A stretch of 64,000 bases of DNA from Streptomyces sp. P3 (GCF_003032475.1 NZ_CP028369.1:1922001-1986000), one strand, 5' to 3'. Counted from the stretch's first letter, positions 25,556-34,778 are shown. A program made the numbers and translations. The notes: a model not told the origin generated them from the letters alone.

Positions 25556-26719
25556 GTGCCTGGTCCTCAACCGCATCCCGCGCACATCGCCGTGTTCAAC
25601 GTTCCGATGCACGGGCACGTCAATCCGACGCTGGGTGTCGTCGAGGAGCTCGTACGGCGGGGGCACCGGGTCACGTACGCCGTCACCGAGGAGTTCGTGC
25701 ACCAGGTGAAGGCGGCCGGCGCCGAGCCCGTGCTCTACCCGGACGCGGGGGACGGCTCGGAGGCGCCGGAGGAGATGGGCGAGGGGTTCGCCAGGGTCGT
25801 CGACACCGCGCTGGCCTCCCTTCCCGTCCTGACCCGGGCGTTCGACCGGGACCGTCCGGACCTGGTGCTGTGCGACGTCTACGCCTTCGCCGGACTGCTG
25901 CTGGGGGCGAGCCGGCAGACGCCCGTCGTCGTGGCGTCCCCCACCCACCTGGCCTACGACGGCATCGTCCCCGAGTTCTTCGGCGTGCCCGGGCTGCCCC
26001 AGATCCCGGGCTTCGGGAAGCTGTCGGCCGCCTTCGCGGAACACGGGGTGGACAGTGCGCGGATCCTCGAGCTCGTGCACCCTGAGCACGCCGTCGCGTT
26101 CCTCCCCCGCGCCTTCCAGCGCAGGGCCGACACCGTCACGGCACGCAACGTGGCGTATGTCGGACCCGCGCTCGGGGATCGCTCCTACCAGGGCTCCTGG
26201 CAGCCCCCGCGGCCGGACCTGCCGGTCCTGCTGGTGTCGCTGGGCTCCCAGTTCACCCGGCGGCCGGACTTCTACCGGTCCTGCGTCCAGGCCTTCGCGG
26301 AACTGCCCTGGCAGGTGGTGATGTCCGTCGGCCACGCCGTCGCGCCGGACGAGCTGGGGCCCCTCCCGGACACCGTCGAAGTCCATCCGCACGTGCCCCA
26401 GCTGGCCGTGCTCGCCCACGCGGACGCCTTCGTCACCCACGCCGGGATGGGCGGCACGATGGAGGCGCTGCACTACGGCGTGCCTTTGGTGGCGGTGCCG
26501 CAGATGGCCGAGCAGCGGGTCAACGCCGCCAGGATCGAACAGCTCCGGCTCGGCGTCCATCTGCCGCGCGAGACCGTCACGCCCGAGGCGCTGCGCGAGG
26601 CCGTCCTGCGGGTGTCCTCCGACCGGGACGTCCGTACGGGCGTGGCGGACATGCGCCGGGAGATCACGCAGGCCGGAGGGGCGGGCGCCGCGGCCGATCT
26701 GATCGAGCGGGCCCTGTAG
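25556..26719 (+). CDS. Macrolide-family (MGT/UGT, GT1) glycosyltransferase
   Basis: 387 residues from the GTG at 25556, 9 bases after GGAG. A TTG at 25547 is too close to the ribosome site. The N-terminal acceptor domain opens with AVFNVPMHGHVNPTLGVVEE, containing the catalytic-type His of GT1 enzymes. The C-terminal donor domain has VLLVSLGSQF, HPHVPQLAVLAHADAFVTHA and GMGGTMEALHYGVPLVAVP with Q-x-x-N, the UDP-sugar binding signature. Relatives (OleD, MGT) glucosylate macrolides and other hydroxylated aglycones for self-protection or detoxification. It is followed by a thioesterase 76 bases downstream. The acceptor is unknown. Confidence 0.9.
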   Translation: MPGPQPHPAHIAVFNVPMHGHVNPTLGVVEELVRRGHRVTYAVTEEFVHQVKAAGAEPVLYPDAGDGSEAPEEMGEGFARVVDTALASLPVLTRAFDRDRPDLVLCDVYAFAGLLLGASRQTPVVVASPTHLAYDGIVPEFFGVPGLPQIPGFGKLSAAFAEHGVDSARILELVHPEHAVAFLPRAFQRRADTVTARNVAYVGPALGDRSYQGSWQPPRPDLPVLLVSLGSQFTRRPDFYRSCVQAFAELPWQVVMSVGHAVAPDELGPLPDTVEVHPHVPQLAVLAHADAFVTHAGMGGTMEALHYGVPLVAVPQMAEQRVNAARIEQLRLGVHLPRETVTPEALREAVLRVSSDRDVRTGVADMRREITQAGGAGAAADLIERAL

Positions 26720-26795
26720 ACCGCAGTCACCGGGGCCGCCAGCACGGAGCCGCCGCCGAGGCCCCACACTCGACCCTGTTCCGAGGAGCGAACCC

Positions 26796-27284
26796 TTGAT
26801 CCACGCCCTGGCGTCCGACCTCCGCCGCACGAGCACCGCGGCGCGCCCGCCCCACGACGCGCCGGACCGCCGGCCGCACCTGTATCTCCGTCAGGTTCGC
26901 ATGAGCGACCTGGACTCCATGCAGCATGTGAACAACGCACGGCTGCTCGAGATGATCCAGGACGCCCACATCGACCTGTTCTACCTGCGCCCCGGGCTGC
27001 CCGGACAGGAGATCCGCCCGCGGTTCGTGTACGCGCGCCACGAACTCGACTACACCGAGCCGCTCGTGCTGGAGCCCGAGCCCGTCACCATCGTCACCAC
27101 CATCGGCGACCTGCGCCGCTCGTCCTTCCGGCTCACCAGCCGCGTCACCCGTGACGCACGGGTGTTCTGCACCTGCGTCAGCACGGCCGTCGCGTACGAC
27201 CCCGACGCGCGCCGCTCGCGCCGCCTCGAGGAGGAGGAACTCGCCCTGGCGGCCCGCCACGCCACTCCGGAGCCGGGGCGCTGA
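26796..27284 (+). CDS. Acyl-CoA thioesterase, hotdog fold (4HBT)
   Basis: 162 residues from a TTG start at 26796 with CGAGGAGCG upstream. The hotdog signature VRMSDLDSMQHVNNARLLEM has the catalytic Asp and the HVNNA helix of FcbC/YbgC-type thioesterases. FVYARHELDYTEPLVLEPEP supplies the next strands, and the C-terminus is short and charged. It hydrolyses acyl-CoA or acyl-ACP thioesters in the cytosol. It lies on the same strand 76 bases after the glycosyltransferase and is probably cotranscribed with it. Confidence 0.9.
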   Translation: MIHALASDLRRTSTAARPPHDAPDRRPHLYLRQVRMSDLDSMQHVNNARLLEMIQDAHIDLFYLRPGLPGQEIRPRFVYARHELDYTEPLVLEPEPVTIVTTIGDLRRSSFRLTSRVTRDARVFCTCVSTAVAYDPDARRSRRLEEEELALAARHATPEPGR

Positions 27285-27316
27285 CCTCGGGTGCGCACCG
27301 GGCGGCGCCGGCGGCC

Positions 27317-29659
27317 TCAGCGCTCGATGCGGACCGGCTTCGTCACGCTCACCTGGTCGACCTCCGAGACCCGCACCGTCACCTTCATCTCCCAGTCTCC
27401 GGGAATGGGCAGGTTGACGGCCTCGGCGGCCCAGTAGCCGCCCCTGTCGGTGACCTTGGCGTCGAGAGGGCCGAGGTCCTGGTCCGGGAGGGTGAAGGAG
27501 ATGCGCAGTTCCGGCACGCTGACGAAGCCGCCGTCGGGGCCGTAGACCACGGCCTGCAGGTTGTTGTCGCCGACCCGCCCCGGGTCGAGGGTGACCTGCG
27601 CCTTGCCCCGGACGCTGCTGACGCCGGGTGAGCCGAAGGCGAAGGGGACGTCGATCACGGAGGCCACGGGCAGTCCGACGCCCTGCCCGGCCGCCGCCTG
27701 GTCCGCCGCCTCGGCCGCCGCCCGGCCCGGCAGGGTGCCGGTGAGCACGGTCGTCAGGACGAGCACGACGACCGCGACGGCGACCTCGACCAGCACGGAC
27801 CGGCGCAGCGACCGGCGCGGGTCGACCGGCTTGCAGGTGGCGGCCGAGGTGCGGGCGGGATCGGAGGCGCCGGCGGGGTCGGAGGTGTGGGCCGAGCGGG
27901 CGGGGGAGTCCTCGGCGGACGGTTCGTCGGCGGACGGTTCGTCGGCCGGGGGCGCGGCTTTCTCCCCGTTGCTGTCCGTCGGACGGCTGCCCGCGTCGTC
28001 GTCGGCCCGGGGCCGGTCCGTGTCGGCGTCAGCGACGGTGTCGGTTACGGCGTCGGTTACGGCCCGGTGAGCGGCGCGGTCCGCGTCGACGTAGGCAGCC
28101 ACGGCCGCCCGTCCTCCCACCGGTTGCGGCACCCGGGCCTCCCTCTTCACGGTCGCCTCACTGACCGCATCCGCCTCGGTCGCCTCTGCTGCCGCGGTCG
28201 CCTCTGCCGCCTCGTTCCCCGGTGTCGTCGCCGCGCTCACCGCGTCGGCCGTCCTCGTCGCCGTCCTCGTCACCGCCGTCGCCGTCGCGTCGCGGACCGT
28301 TCGACGCGACCATGCCCCCGCCATCAGCAGGAGCGTCACCGCGGCGAGCTTCGCGAGCAGGACCCGGCCGTACGTCGTGTCCGTCAGCGCGGACGTGGAG
28401 CCGAGGCCGCGCCAGGACTGGTAGACGCCGGTGACCACCAGGACGACGACCGAGAGGCCGGCCGTCCGGGAGAAGCGGGTGACCACGTACGAGGGGACGG
28501 AGGCGCGGTGGAGCAGGATGAGGAGGGCCGTCAGACCGCCCAGCCAGGCCGCCATCGCCAGCAGGTGGAGCACCGAGGACGTCATCGCCGCCGGTACCTG
28601 GATGCCGGCCGACGCGTGCTCCGCGGCGGCCCAGGTCAGGGTCAGGGCCACCGCCAGCGCGCCGCCGGTCACCAGCGACGCGCGCGAGGGCCGCTCCCCC
28701 TGCGGAAGCGAGCGCTGCCGCAGGAGCAGCGCCGCGACCGCCGCCAGCAGGACGAGCCGCGCCACCAGGGCCAGGCCGGGACGGGTGCCCAGGGTGCGGG
28801 TCAGAGCCGAGGGGTCCAGGGCCTGCGCCGGGCCGGTGCCGGTCTCGTAGGGGGCGCGGAGCAGGAGCAGGAACACCGTCGATCCGGCGAGCGCCCACCA
28901 GCCGGCCAGCAGCAGCCTGCGCAGCGGGCGGACGTCCGGCGGGCCGCAGACGGCGACGAAGACGCCGGTGCCGACGAGAAGGGCGGCGGCGAGGTAGGCG
29001 ACGTAGCGGCCGATGTTGAACAGACCGCTGGTGGCCGGGTCCTCCACCGAGGTGCTGGGCAGGACCGGCGGGACGGCGGACGGCTTGCCCACGGAGAAGG
29101 TGAACGCGCCGGCGATCGGGTGGCTGTCCTCGGACACCACGCGCCAGGCCACCGTGAACGTTCCGGTGCCGAGATTGCGGGGCAGGGTGACGCGCGCGGT
29201 GTCGGCGCGGCCGTCGGCGTGCCCCGCCCGGCCCGTCTTCACCCGCTGGTTGTCGGGGTCGAAGACCCGGAAGGAGTCGTCGAGCAGGCCCACCGACTCG
29301 GTGAAGGTGAGGGTGATCGAGCCGGGGGACGTCTTGACGACGCTTCCGTCCACCGGATCGGCGCCACGAAGGGCCGCGTGGGCCGAGGCCGGTCCGCTGC
29401 CGAGGCCGAGCAGGACGAGCACGGCGCCCACCAGCACCAGCCCCCGCAGCCGGAGTCGACGGCCGGCGAGCGGCCCACCACCGAACCTCCCAGCGCCGCC
29501 GAACCTCCCAGCGCCGCCGAACCGCCTGCGGCGGGAGCGGCCGAGAGGTCCGCCGCGGGTTCCGCCGTCGGGTCCGCCGCGGGTTACGCCGTGGGGTCCG
29601 GGGCCGGGCCCGTCGCCGTGCCGGCCCTGGGGTCGCCCGCCATCGCGCCCTTCGCTCAC
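27317..29659 (-). CDS. Copper resistance protein, CopC-CopD fusion with C-terminal YtkA/FixH-like domain
   Basis: 780 residues from the GTG at 29659 (ACGGAGCGGTGAC upstream). A longer ATG start at 29728 is possible. The N-terminus is a Gly/Arg-rich leader, a signal peptide ending SGPASA, then the CopC domain starting with the copper-ligand His (HAALRGADPVDGSVV) and ending near EDSHPIAGAFTFSVG. The CopD part has eight membrane segments (for example LGGLTALLILLHR and VVVLVVTGVYQSW). A long disordered Ala/Thr/Asp region follows, then one more membrane segment and a beta domain. The role is copper handling across the membrane. The tail-to-tail neighbour is the thioesterase. Confidence 0.88.
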   Translation of the reverse strand: MSEGRDGGRPQGRHGDGPGPGPHGVTRGGPDGGTRGGPLGRSRRRRFGGAGRFGGAGRFGGGPLAGRRLRLRGLVLVGAVLVLLGLGSGPASAHAALRGADPVDGSVVKTSPGSITLTFTESVGLLDDSFRVFDPDNQRVKTGRAGHADGRADTARVTLPRNLGTGTFTVAWRVVSEDSHPIAGAFTFSVGKPSAVPPVLPSTSVEDPATSGLFNIGRYVAYLAAALLVGTGVFVAVCGPPDVRPLRRLLLAGWWALAGSTVFLLLLRAPYETGTGPAQALDPSALTRTLGTRPGLALVARLVLLAAVAALLLRQRSLPQGERPSRASLVTGGALAVALTLTWAAAEHASAGIQVPAAMTSSVLHLLAMAAWLGGLTALLILLHRASVPSYVVTRFSRTAGLSVVVLVVTGVYQSWRGLGSTSALTDTTYGRVLLAKLAAVTLLLMAGAWSRRTVRDATATAVTRTATRTADAVSAATTPGNEAAEATAAAEATEADAVSEATVKREARVPQPVGGRAAVAAYVDADRAAHRAVTDAVTDTVADADTDRPRADDDAGSRPTDSNGEKAAPPADEPSADEPSAEDSPARSAHTSDPAGASDPARTSAATCKPVDPRRSLRRSVLVEVAVAVVVLVLTTVLTGTLPGRAAAEAADQAAAGQGVGLPVASVIDVPFAFGSPGVSSVRGKAQVTLDPGRVGDNNLQAVVYGPDGGFVSVPELRISFTLPDQDLGPLDAKVTDRGGYWAAEAVNLPIPGDWEMKVTVRVSEVDQVSVTKPVRIER

Positions 29660-29773
29660 GTCACCGCTCCGTCTTGCTCGAGACTCGAGACCCACGTACT
29701 CCCGTACTGCGGATACGTACGCGTGCAAGGGCCATCCGGTTCACCGCGAGGCCTTACGGGGTGGGCGGGGCCG

Positions 29774-30481
29774 TCACGCGGGGAAGGCTACCTCCCGGCG
29801 CAGAAACGCCAGCTGGGCCTTCTTCTCGGGCAGATACACGTCCGGCAGGTCGATCTCGGGCAGGGTGACGACCGGGCCCGCCTCGAAGCCCTGCCGCAGG
29901 AAGCGGGCGATCGCCTTCTCGTTGCGCACGTCGGGGTCCACCACGACCCGCGCCCGGTCGAGGCCCAGCAGGACGTACGAGGCGAGCACACCCATCAGCG
30001 CCGACGACCAGCCGCTCCGCGCGCCCCGCGCGTCCGCCGGCGCGAGGAGCAGATGGATGCCGAGGTCGCCGGCGGCCACCTCGTAGCAGTCGCCCACCCG
30101 GTCCGCGGCCGGCTCGTAGGTCTGGAAGAGGGCGACCGGGACGTCGTCCAGCTCGACCAGGAACGCATGGTGGGTGTCGAGGCCGGCCATGTGCGCGTAG
30201 ACGTCGGCGACCTGGTCCCGCGTCAGGCCGTTCATGCCCCAGAACGCGGCCCGCTCCTCGCGGACCCACCCGTGGACGACGTCCGCGTCGGCCTCCGCGT
30301 CGACGGGGCGGATGCCGACGACGCCGAACCCGCCGACCGTCTGCCGGTGCAGGTAGGGAGGCGCGGGGGCTTCGTGGGACACGGGGACGTCGTCAGGCGC
30401 GGGCACGGGTGCACCTTCGGGTGCCGAAGAGTCGTCCGCCGTCATTGAGCGGTCGTAGTCCATTACGGAACGGTCAGTCAT
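29774..30481 (-). CDS. Siderophore-type lysine/amine N-acyltransferase, DesH-like (GNAT, AlcB/IucB fold)
   Basis: 235 residues from the ATG at 30481 (AAGGAGAGCGACC upstream). After a Pro/Ala-rich leader, blocks FGVVGIRPVDAEADADVVHG, EERAAFWGMNG, THHAFLVELDDVPVALFQTY, then GIHLLLAP and VVDPDVRNEKAIARFLRQGF match the AlcB/IucB acyltransferase family used to acylate N-hydroxy-amines of hydroxamate siderophores. The gene overlaps the amidase gene by 8 bp (ATGACTGA), so the two are coupled. From memory, a penicillin-amidase plus N-acyltransferase pair (DesG/DesH) has been linked to aryl-desferrioxamines, and this pair fits. An iron box lies upstream of the operon. Confidence 0.82.
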   Translation of the reverse strand: MTDRSVMDYDRSMTADDSSAPEGAPVPAPDDVPVSHEAPAPPYLHRQTVGGFGVVGIRPVDAEADADVVHGWVREERAAFWGMNGLTRDQVADVYAHMAGLDTHHAFLVELDDVPVALFQTYEPAADRVGDCYEVAAGDLGIHLLLAPADARGARSGWSSALMGVLASYVLLGLDRARVVVDPDVRNEKAIARFLRQGFEAGPVVTLPEIDLPDVYLPEKKAQLAFLRREVAFPA

Positions 30482-32750
30482 GGTCGCTCTCCTTCTTCAG
30501 CTGCGCCCAGTCGGTGACGACGGGAGCCAGCTCGCCCTCGAGCCACAGGGGGAGCTGATCGTGGTGGTGGGGGTGTCCGGGGACGCCGGACGCGCCGTGC
30601 GGGACGACCCACAGGCTGTCCTCGCGCCGGGCCAGGTCCCATACGTAGCGGGCGGCCGGGCCGCGGGCGGCGAGGTCGGTCGCGCCGGGCACGGACGAGG
30701 TGCACAGCACGCAGTCGTGGTCGCCCGCCAGGGCCGGTCCCCGGTACGAGGGGTCGGGCAGGGCCCGCCAGGGGGCGAGGCGGTGGGTGTCGCCCCAGCG
30801 GGCGGCCGGCTGCCCGGCCGTCTCCTCGAGGGCCTCCCGCACCAGTCGCGGCCGGTCGACGCCGTACAACTCCTCGGCGCGCAGCAGGTGCTCGAGGGCG
30901 AATCCGATCCGCGGGAGCAGCGCCAGCCAGGGGAGGAGGACGTCCGGGTAGGCGGGCGGGGCCGTCAGGGCGGCGAAGGCCGGGTGCGCGGCGAGTCGGC
31001 GGACGACGGCGCCGCGCAGGGCCGCGTACCGGCCGGCGTCCTCGCTGTCGGCGTCCATCCGGCGGTCCCAGCGCAGCAGCCGCTCGCGCAGTGCGGCGGC
31101 CGGGCCGGTCAGGTCGTCGAGCGCGGACACGCAGTCCAGCAGTGGCTCGGCGGAGGCGAGACGGGTGTCCGTGTGGACGGCCCGCATGTCGGACGCGGAC
31201 CAATGCCGCCGGCGTGCCAGCAGCGTCCGGATGCGGTCGGCACGGTGCGGCGCGGCGAACTCGACGCCCAGCCGTGCCGCCGGACCGCGCTGGTTGGCCA
31301 TCACCGCGACGCCGTCGGTCAGTCCCGCGCGGGGCGTCTCGTGCCAGCCGGTCCACTCGTGGCCGGGCTCCCAGGCGGGCACGACGCGGGTGCCGTTGGC
31401 CGCGGCGCGGCGCGGCACCCGGCCCGCGACCCGGTGCAGCAGACCGCCCTCGGTGTCGGCGGCCTGCACGACGTTGACGGGCTCGACCCAGTGGTCGAAA
31501 GCCCGGTCCACGTCCGCGACCCGGCGGGCCCGCAGCAGCGGGAGCAGGGTCTGGAAGCCGAGGTCGGAGGTGACGCGGGGCGGATAGCGCAGGCTCACCG
31601 CGAGCGGAGGGGTGCCGGGGGCGCCGTCGGGGGTGCCGGGGGCTCGGTCCCGTGAGCCGAGGCCGCCAGGCGTTCCGGGGACTCCGGACGGTTCAGGAGT
31701 GCCGGGCACTTCAGGAGTGCCGAGAGCGCCGGGAGTGGCGGGAGCGCCGAGAGTGGCGGGAGCGCCAGGGGTGGCGGGAGCGTCGGAGGTGGCTGGGGTG
31801 GCGGGGGTGGCGTCGTCGAGGCCTTCCGGTCCTCCGGCGATCACCGGGCCCCGTTCGGTCTCGAGCACCTCCACCTCGACGGGCTCCTCCCCCGCCACCC
31901 GCACGAGTTCGATGTGCCGGGCCACCCGCCGCCAGCAGCCGTCCGGACCGAGCGCCTCGACGCCCGCACCTGTGCGGCGCAGGCGTTCGCGGTAGAGGTC
32001 CTGGTAGTCGGCCATGGCGTTGGTGATGGCCCAGGCGACCGTGCCGGTGTGCCCGAAGTGGGCGATGCCGGGGACGCCGGGGACCGCGAGTCCGACGACG
32101 TCGAACTCGTCGCAGGCCAGGCGGATCTGCTGATACACGCCGGGGTCCTCGACGAACCGGTGCGGGTCGCCGGCGATGACCGGCCGGCCGGTGACCGTGC
32201 GGTCGCCGCTCACCAGCCAGCCGTTGCTGCCGGAGGTGCCGGGCCCGTCCGTGGCGAACAGCCCGACCGCCTCGGGGCCGAGATGCCGGGCGGCCTCCTC
32301 GCGCCACAGCTTGGCGGGGAACCCGGCGAACAGGAGGTGCGTGGCCAGCCAGACGGCCAGCGGCGTCCAGGGTTCCCAGCGGCCGGGCTCGAGGCCGACA
32401 CGCGCGAACTCGGGCGCGCGGCCGGCGCGGGACGTCTCCCGCAGGCCCTCGTTGACGCCGTCGACGTACGCGCGCGTCCAGTCGGCCGTCTCGGGGTCGC
32501 GCCCGGCCAGGTCGTCGAAGCAGCGTCGCGCCGTGTCGTCGAGGCGGGCGCGGCGCACGAGAAGGTCCCAGGAGAGGGCGTCGGGTCCGAGGAACGACGC
32601 CGAGGTGCCCCGCGCGCGGTGCCGTTCGACCTCGAGCTGCCAGGCGCGGTCCCGTGCGGTCACCAGTCCCTGGAGGCGGGCGAGCGATCGGGCGTCGTCG
32701 GCGCGCAGATGCGGGACGCCCCACGCGTCGCGGTAGATCTCGGTGGTCAC
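30474..32750 (-). CDS. Penicillin acylase family amidase, DesG-like
   Basis: 758 residues from the GTG at 32750. An ATG at 32771, abutting the iron box, would add seven. The start block TTEIYRDAWGVPHLRADDA is typical. Catalytic N-terminal Ser of the beta chain is in GTSGSNGWLVSGDRTVTGRP, followed by DPHRF and GHTGTVAWAITNAMADYQD. Usually such enzymes are exported and self-cleaved, but no signal peptide is seen here. A Pro/Thr/Ala low-complexity insert of about 70 residues (encoded 31600-31810) splits the domain. The likely role is supplying or removing an acyl (arylacetyl) group in siderophore tailoring, jointly with the acyltransferase downstream. Iron repression is expected. Confidence 0.82.
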   Translation of the reverse strand: MTTEIYRDAWGVPHLRADDARSLARLQGLVTARDRAWQLEVERHRARGTSASFLGPDALSWDLLVRRARLDDTARRCFDDLAGRDPETADWTRAYVDGVNEGLRETSRAGRAPEFARVGLEPGRWEPWTPLAVWLATHLLFAGFPAKLWREEAARHLGPEAVGLFATDGPGTSGSNGWLVSGDRTVTGRPVIAGDPHRFVEDPGVYQQIRLACDEFDVVGLAVPGVPGIAHFGHTGTVAWAITNAMADYQDLYRERLRRTGAGVEALGPDGCWRRVARHIELVRVAGEEPVEVEVLETERGPVIAGGPEGLDDATPATPATSDAPATPGAPATLGAPATPGALGTPEVPGTPEPSGVPGTPGGLGSRDRAPGTPDGAPGTPPLAVSLRYPPRVTSDLGFQTLLPLLRARRVADVDRAFDHWVEPVNVVQAADTEGGLLHRVAGRVPRRAAANGTRVVPAWEPGHEWTGWHETPRAGLTDGVAVMANQRGPAARLGVEFAAPHRADRIRTLLARRRHWSASDMRAVHTDTRLASAEPLLDCVSALDDLTGPAAALRERLLRWDRRMDADSEDAGRYAALRGAVVRRLAAHPAFAALTAPPAYPDVLLPWLALLPRIGFALEHLLRAEELYGVDRPRLVREALEETAGQPAARWGDTHRLAPWRALPDPSYRGPALAGDHDCVLCTSSVPGATDLAARGPAARYVWDLARREDSLWVVPHGASGVPGHPHHHDQLPLWLEGELAPVVTDWAQLKKESDHD

Positions 32751-32770
32751 CCTGCGCCCCAACTTTCCCA

Positions 32771-32789
32771 TAAGGTTAGGCTTTCCTAA
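32771..32789. promoter_or_regulatory. Iron box (DmdR1/IdeR-type operator)
   Basis: TAAGGTTAGGCTTTCCTAA matches the actinobacterial iron-box consensus TTAGGTTAGGCTAACCTAA at 16 of 19 positions. It lies between divergent genes, 40 bases upstream of the siderophore-interacting protein start and directly in front of the amidase gene. Fe-bound DmdR/IdeR should repress both directions. Confidence 0.88.
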
Positions 32790-32828
32790 GTACTTGCGGC
32801 GGAATCGTACGTGAAGGGGGAAGAAGGA

Positions 32829-33563
32829 ATGGCACTTGGGCGGGGCTGGGAGGGCGCGGTCCTCAAGTTGATGCGGGCGAAGGACTTCACCCTCACCGTG
32901 ACGGCCGCGGAGGACGTCACCGGCGACTACCGCCGGCTGCAGCTGTCGGACGGCGGACTGCTCGCCTCGACCGGCGTCCACCCGACGATGTGGGTGCGGC
33001 TCTGGTTCGACAACGCGGGCCGGCCCCATCAGCGCGCCTACACGCTGGTCGACCCCGACCCGGTGGCCGGTGCCTTCAGCCTGGAGTTCGCCCTGCACGA
33101 CGGTGCCGCCAGCGACTGGGCCCGGGCGGCGAAGCCCGGCGACACCATCGAGGCGACCGTCCAGGGCACCGGCTTCGCACCGCCCGCAGCGGCTCCCTCG
33201 CACGTCCTCGTCATCGGCGACCCGGCCTCGCTGCCCGCCATCAACTCGCTGCTCGGCGAGGGCGAGGGCGCGCTCGGCTCCGCACCGGCCACCGTCTGGT
33301 TCGAGGGCGAGGCGGACGGCCTGCCCTTCCGGACCGACCCCGCCCGCCACGAGATACGGCACGTGCCCCGCCGCGACGCCGGCGCGGAGCTGGTCGAGCG
33401 GGTCAGGGCCGAGCTGCCCGGACTGCTGCGGGCCACCCCCGATCCGTACGTCTGGATCGCCTGCGACACCCACACCACCAGGACACTGTCGGCGTACCTG
33501 CGCAAGGAGCTGGACGTCCCGAAGGAGCGGGTGCACGCCCTGGGGTACTGGCGCGCGGGCTGA
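32829..33563 (+). CDS. Siderophore-interacting protein (FAD-binding ferric-siderophore reductase)
   Basis: 244 residues from the ATG at 32829 with GGGGGAAGAAGG upstream. The flavin-binding barrel includes RPHQRAYTLVDPDP (the R-x-Y-T/S motif for FAD) and LHDGAASDWARAAKPGD. The SIP C-terminal domain has HVLVIGDPASLPAINSLL, VWFEGEADG, VWIACDTHTTR and the final VHALGYWRAG (the GYW motif). The enzyme reduces ferric siderophores in the cytosol to release iron. The adjacent iron box and divergent amidase/acyltransferase operon support an iron-starvation role. In desferrioxamine systems a SIP-type reductase is a usual companion. Confidence 0.95.
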   Translation: MALGRGWEGAVLKLMRAKDFTLTVTAAEDVTGDYRRLQLSDGGLLASTGVHPTMWVRLWFDNAGRPHQRAYTLVDPDPVAGAFSLEFALHDGAASDWARAAKPGDTIEATVQGTGFAPPAAAPSHVLVIGDPASLPAINSLLGEGEGALGSAPATVWFEGEADGLPFRTDPARHEIRHVPRRDAGAELVERVRAELPGLLRATPDPYVWIACDTHTTRTLSAYLRKELDVPKERVHALGYWRAG

Positions 33564-33643
33564 CCGCCCAGGTGGACATCCCAGGCGGACATCCCAGGCG
33601 GACACCCCGCGCGGGCTGACCGCCCAGGCGGGATCATCGACCC

Positions 33644-34294
33644 ATGGACGTCACCCTTCACCTCTCCCAGGATCCCGAGGCCGACGAGCTCCTCGGGCGT
33701 TCACCGCTCGCCGCTCTGGTCGGGATGCTGCTGGACCAGCAGGTCCCGATGGAGTGGGCGTTCAAGGGTCCCCGGACGATCGCCGACCGGCTCGGCGCCG
33801 ACGACCTGGACGCGCAGGACATCGCCGTCCGGGACCCGGAGGCCTTCGCCGCGCTGCTCTCCGACAAGCCGGCGGTGCACCGCTACCCCGGTTCCATGGC
33901 CAAGCGCATCCAGCAACTCTGCCAGTACCTCGTCGAGCACTACGACGGGGACGCGGCCGCCGTCTGGAAGGACGCCGGCACCGGCGAGGCGCTGCTCCAG
34001 CGCCTCGAGGAGCTGCCCGGCTTCGGCAGGCAGAAGGCACAGATCTTCCTCGCGCTGCTGGGCAAACAGCTCGGTGTACGGCCCACTGGCTGGCGGGAGG
34101 CGGCCGGCTCCTACGGGGAGCCGAAGTCCTTCCGGTCCGTCGCCGACATCACCGGCCCGGAGTCGCTGGACAAGGTCCGGGCGCACAAACAGGAGATGAA
34201 GGCGGCGGCGAAGGCCGCCAAGGCCGCGACCGGTAAGGCCGGGAAAGCGGGGAAAGCGGGGAAACAGGCCGAGAAACGGGAAACGACCGGCTGA
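33644..34294 (+). CDS. HhH-GPD type base-excision DNA glycosylase
   Basis: 216 residues. LVGMLLDQQVPMEWAFKGP is the start of the HhH-GPD fold. The helix-hairpin-helix LEELPGFGRQKAQIFLALL is followed by KQLGV and WREAAGSYG, the actinobacterial subfamily pattern. The family excises damaged or mismatched bases. I do not see the usual iron-sulfur cysteine loop. The C-terminus is a Lys/Ala-rich tail with GKA repeats (KAAAKAAKAATGKAGKAG), a DNA-binding extension common in actinobacteria. A short repeated segment (GCGCGGGCTGACCGCCCAGG) occurs both at the end of the upstream gene and just before this one. Confidence 0.88.
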   Translation: MDVTLHLSQDPEADELLGRSPLAALVGMLLDQQVPMEWAFKGPRTIADRLGADDLDAQDIAVRDPEAFAALLSDKPAVHRYPGSMAKRIQQLCQYLVEHYDGDAAAVWKDAGTGEALLQRLEELPGFGRQKAQIFLALLGKQLGVRPTGWREAAGSYGEPKSFRSVADITGPESLDKVRAHKQEMKAAAKAAKAATGKAGKAGKAGKQAEKRETTG

Positions 34295-34463
34295 CCCCGG
34301 CCGCTGCTGCGGCCCCTGGCCGCGGCCCTGGACCTGGCCGTTGCCCCTGGCCTGGACCGGGCCCGTCGGTAACGCTTTCGTGCCCCCGCATCCCTGCTCC
34401 GAACAGGTGGTTCTCCCGCCCGGCGTGCTGAACGACGAGCGTGTCACGGGGAGATGACCTCCC

Positions 34464-34778
34464 ATGACCACCGCACGAAGGCGCCCCGGCAGCCACACCT
34501 GGCTGCGCGTGCTCGTCGTGCTCCTCGCCGTGCTGGGCCCGGCCGCGCCTGCCCAGTTCGCCGAGTTCGCCGCGCCTCCGGCCGCCGCCTCGGAGACCCT
34601 CGAGTACGACGTCCCCGACACGCCGCTGCGCACGGCCTCCTGCTGTCACCGCCCCGCCACCCCGCCGCGGCCGGCCCCCCTCCCACCGGGCGGCCCGGCG
34701 CCCCGGCCGCTCTCCTCGCCGCCGCACCACCGCCCGCACCTCTTGACCGCCCTGCGCACGGTGGTTCTGCGCTGCTGA
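34464..34778 (+). CDS. Small Pro-rich secreted or membrane protein, 104 aa
   Basis: The ATG at 34464 follows GGGGAGATGACCTCCC. The N-terminus is basic and hydrophobic (RRRPGSHTWLRVLVVLLAVLG), a signal peptide or anchor. Then come YDVPDTPLRTASCCHRP and a Pro-rich tail (PPHHRPHLLTALRTVVLRC) with three cysteines and several histidines. The Cys-Cys-His-Arg and C-terminal Cys could bind metal or form disulfides. The family is not recognised. It is followed 57 bases later by a 41-residue gene on the same strand. Confidence 0.55.
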   Translation: MTTARRRPGSHTWLRVLVVLLAVLGPAAPAQFAEFAAPPAAASETLEYDVPDTPLRTASCCHRPATPPRPAPLPPGGPAPRPLSSPPHHRPHLLTALRTVVLRC

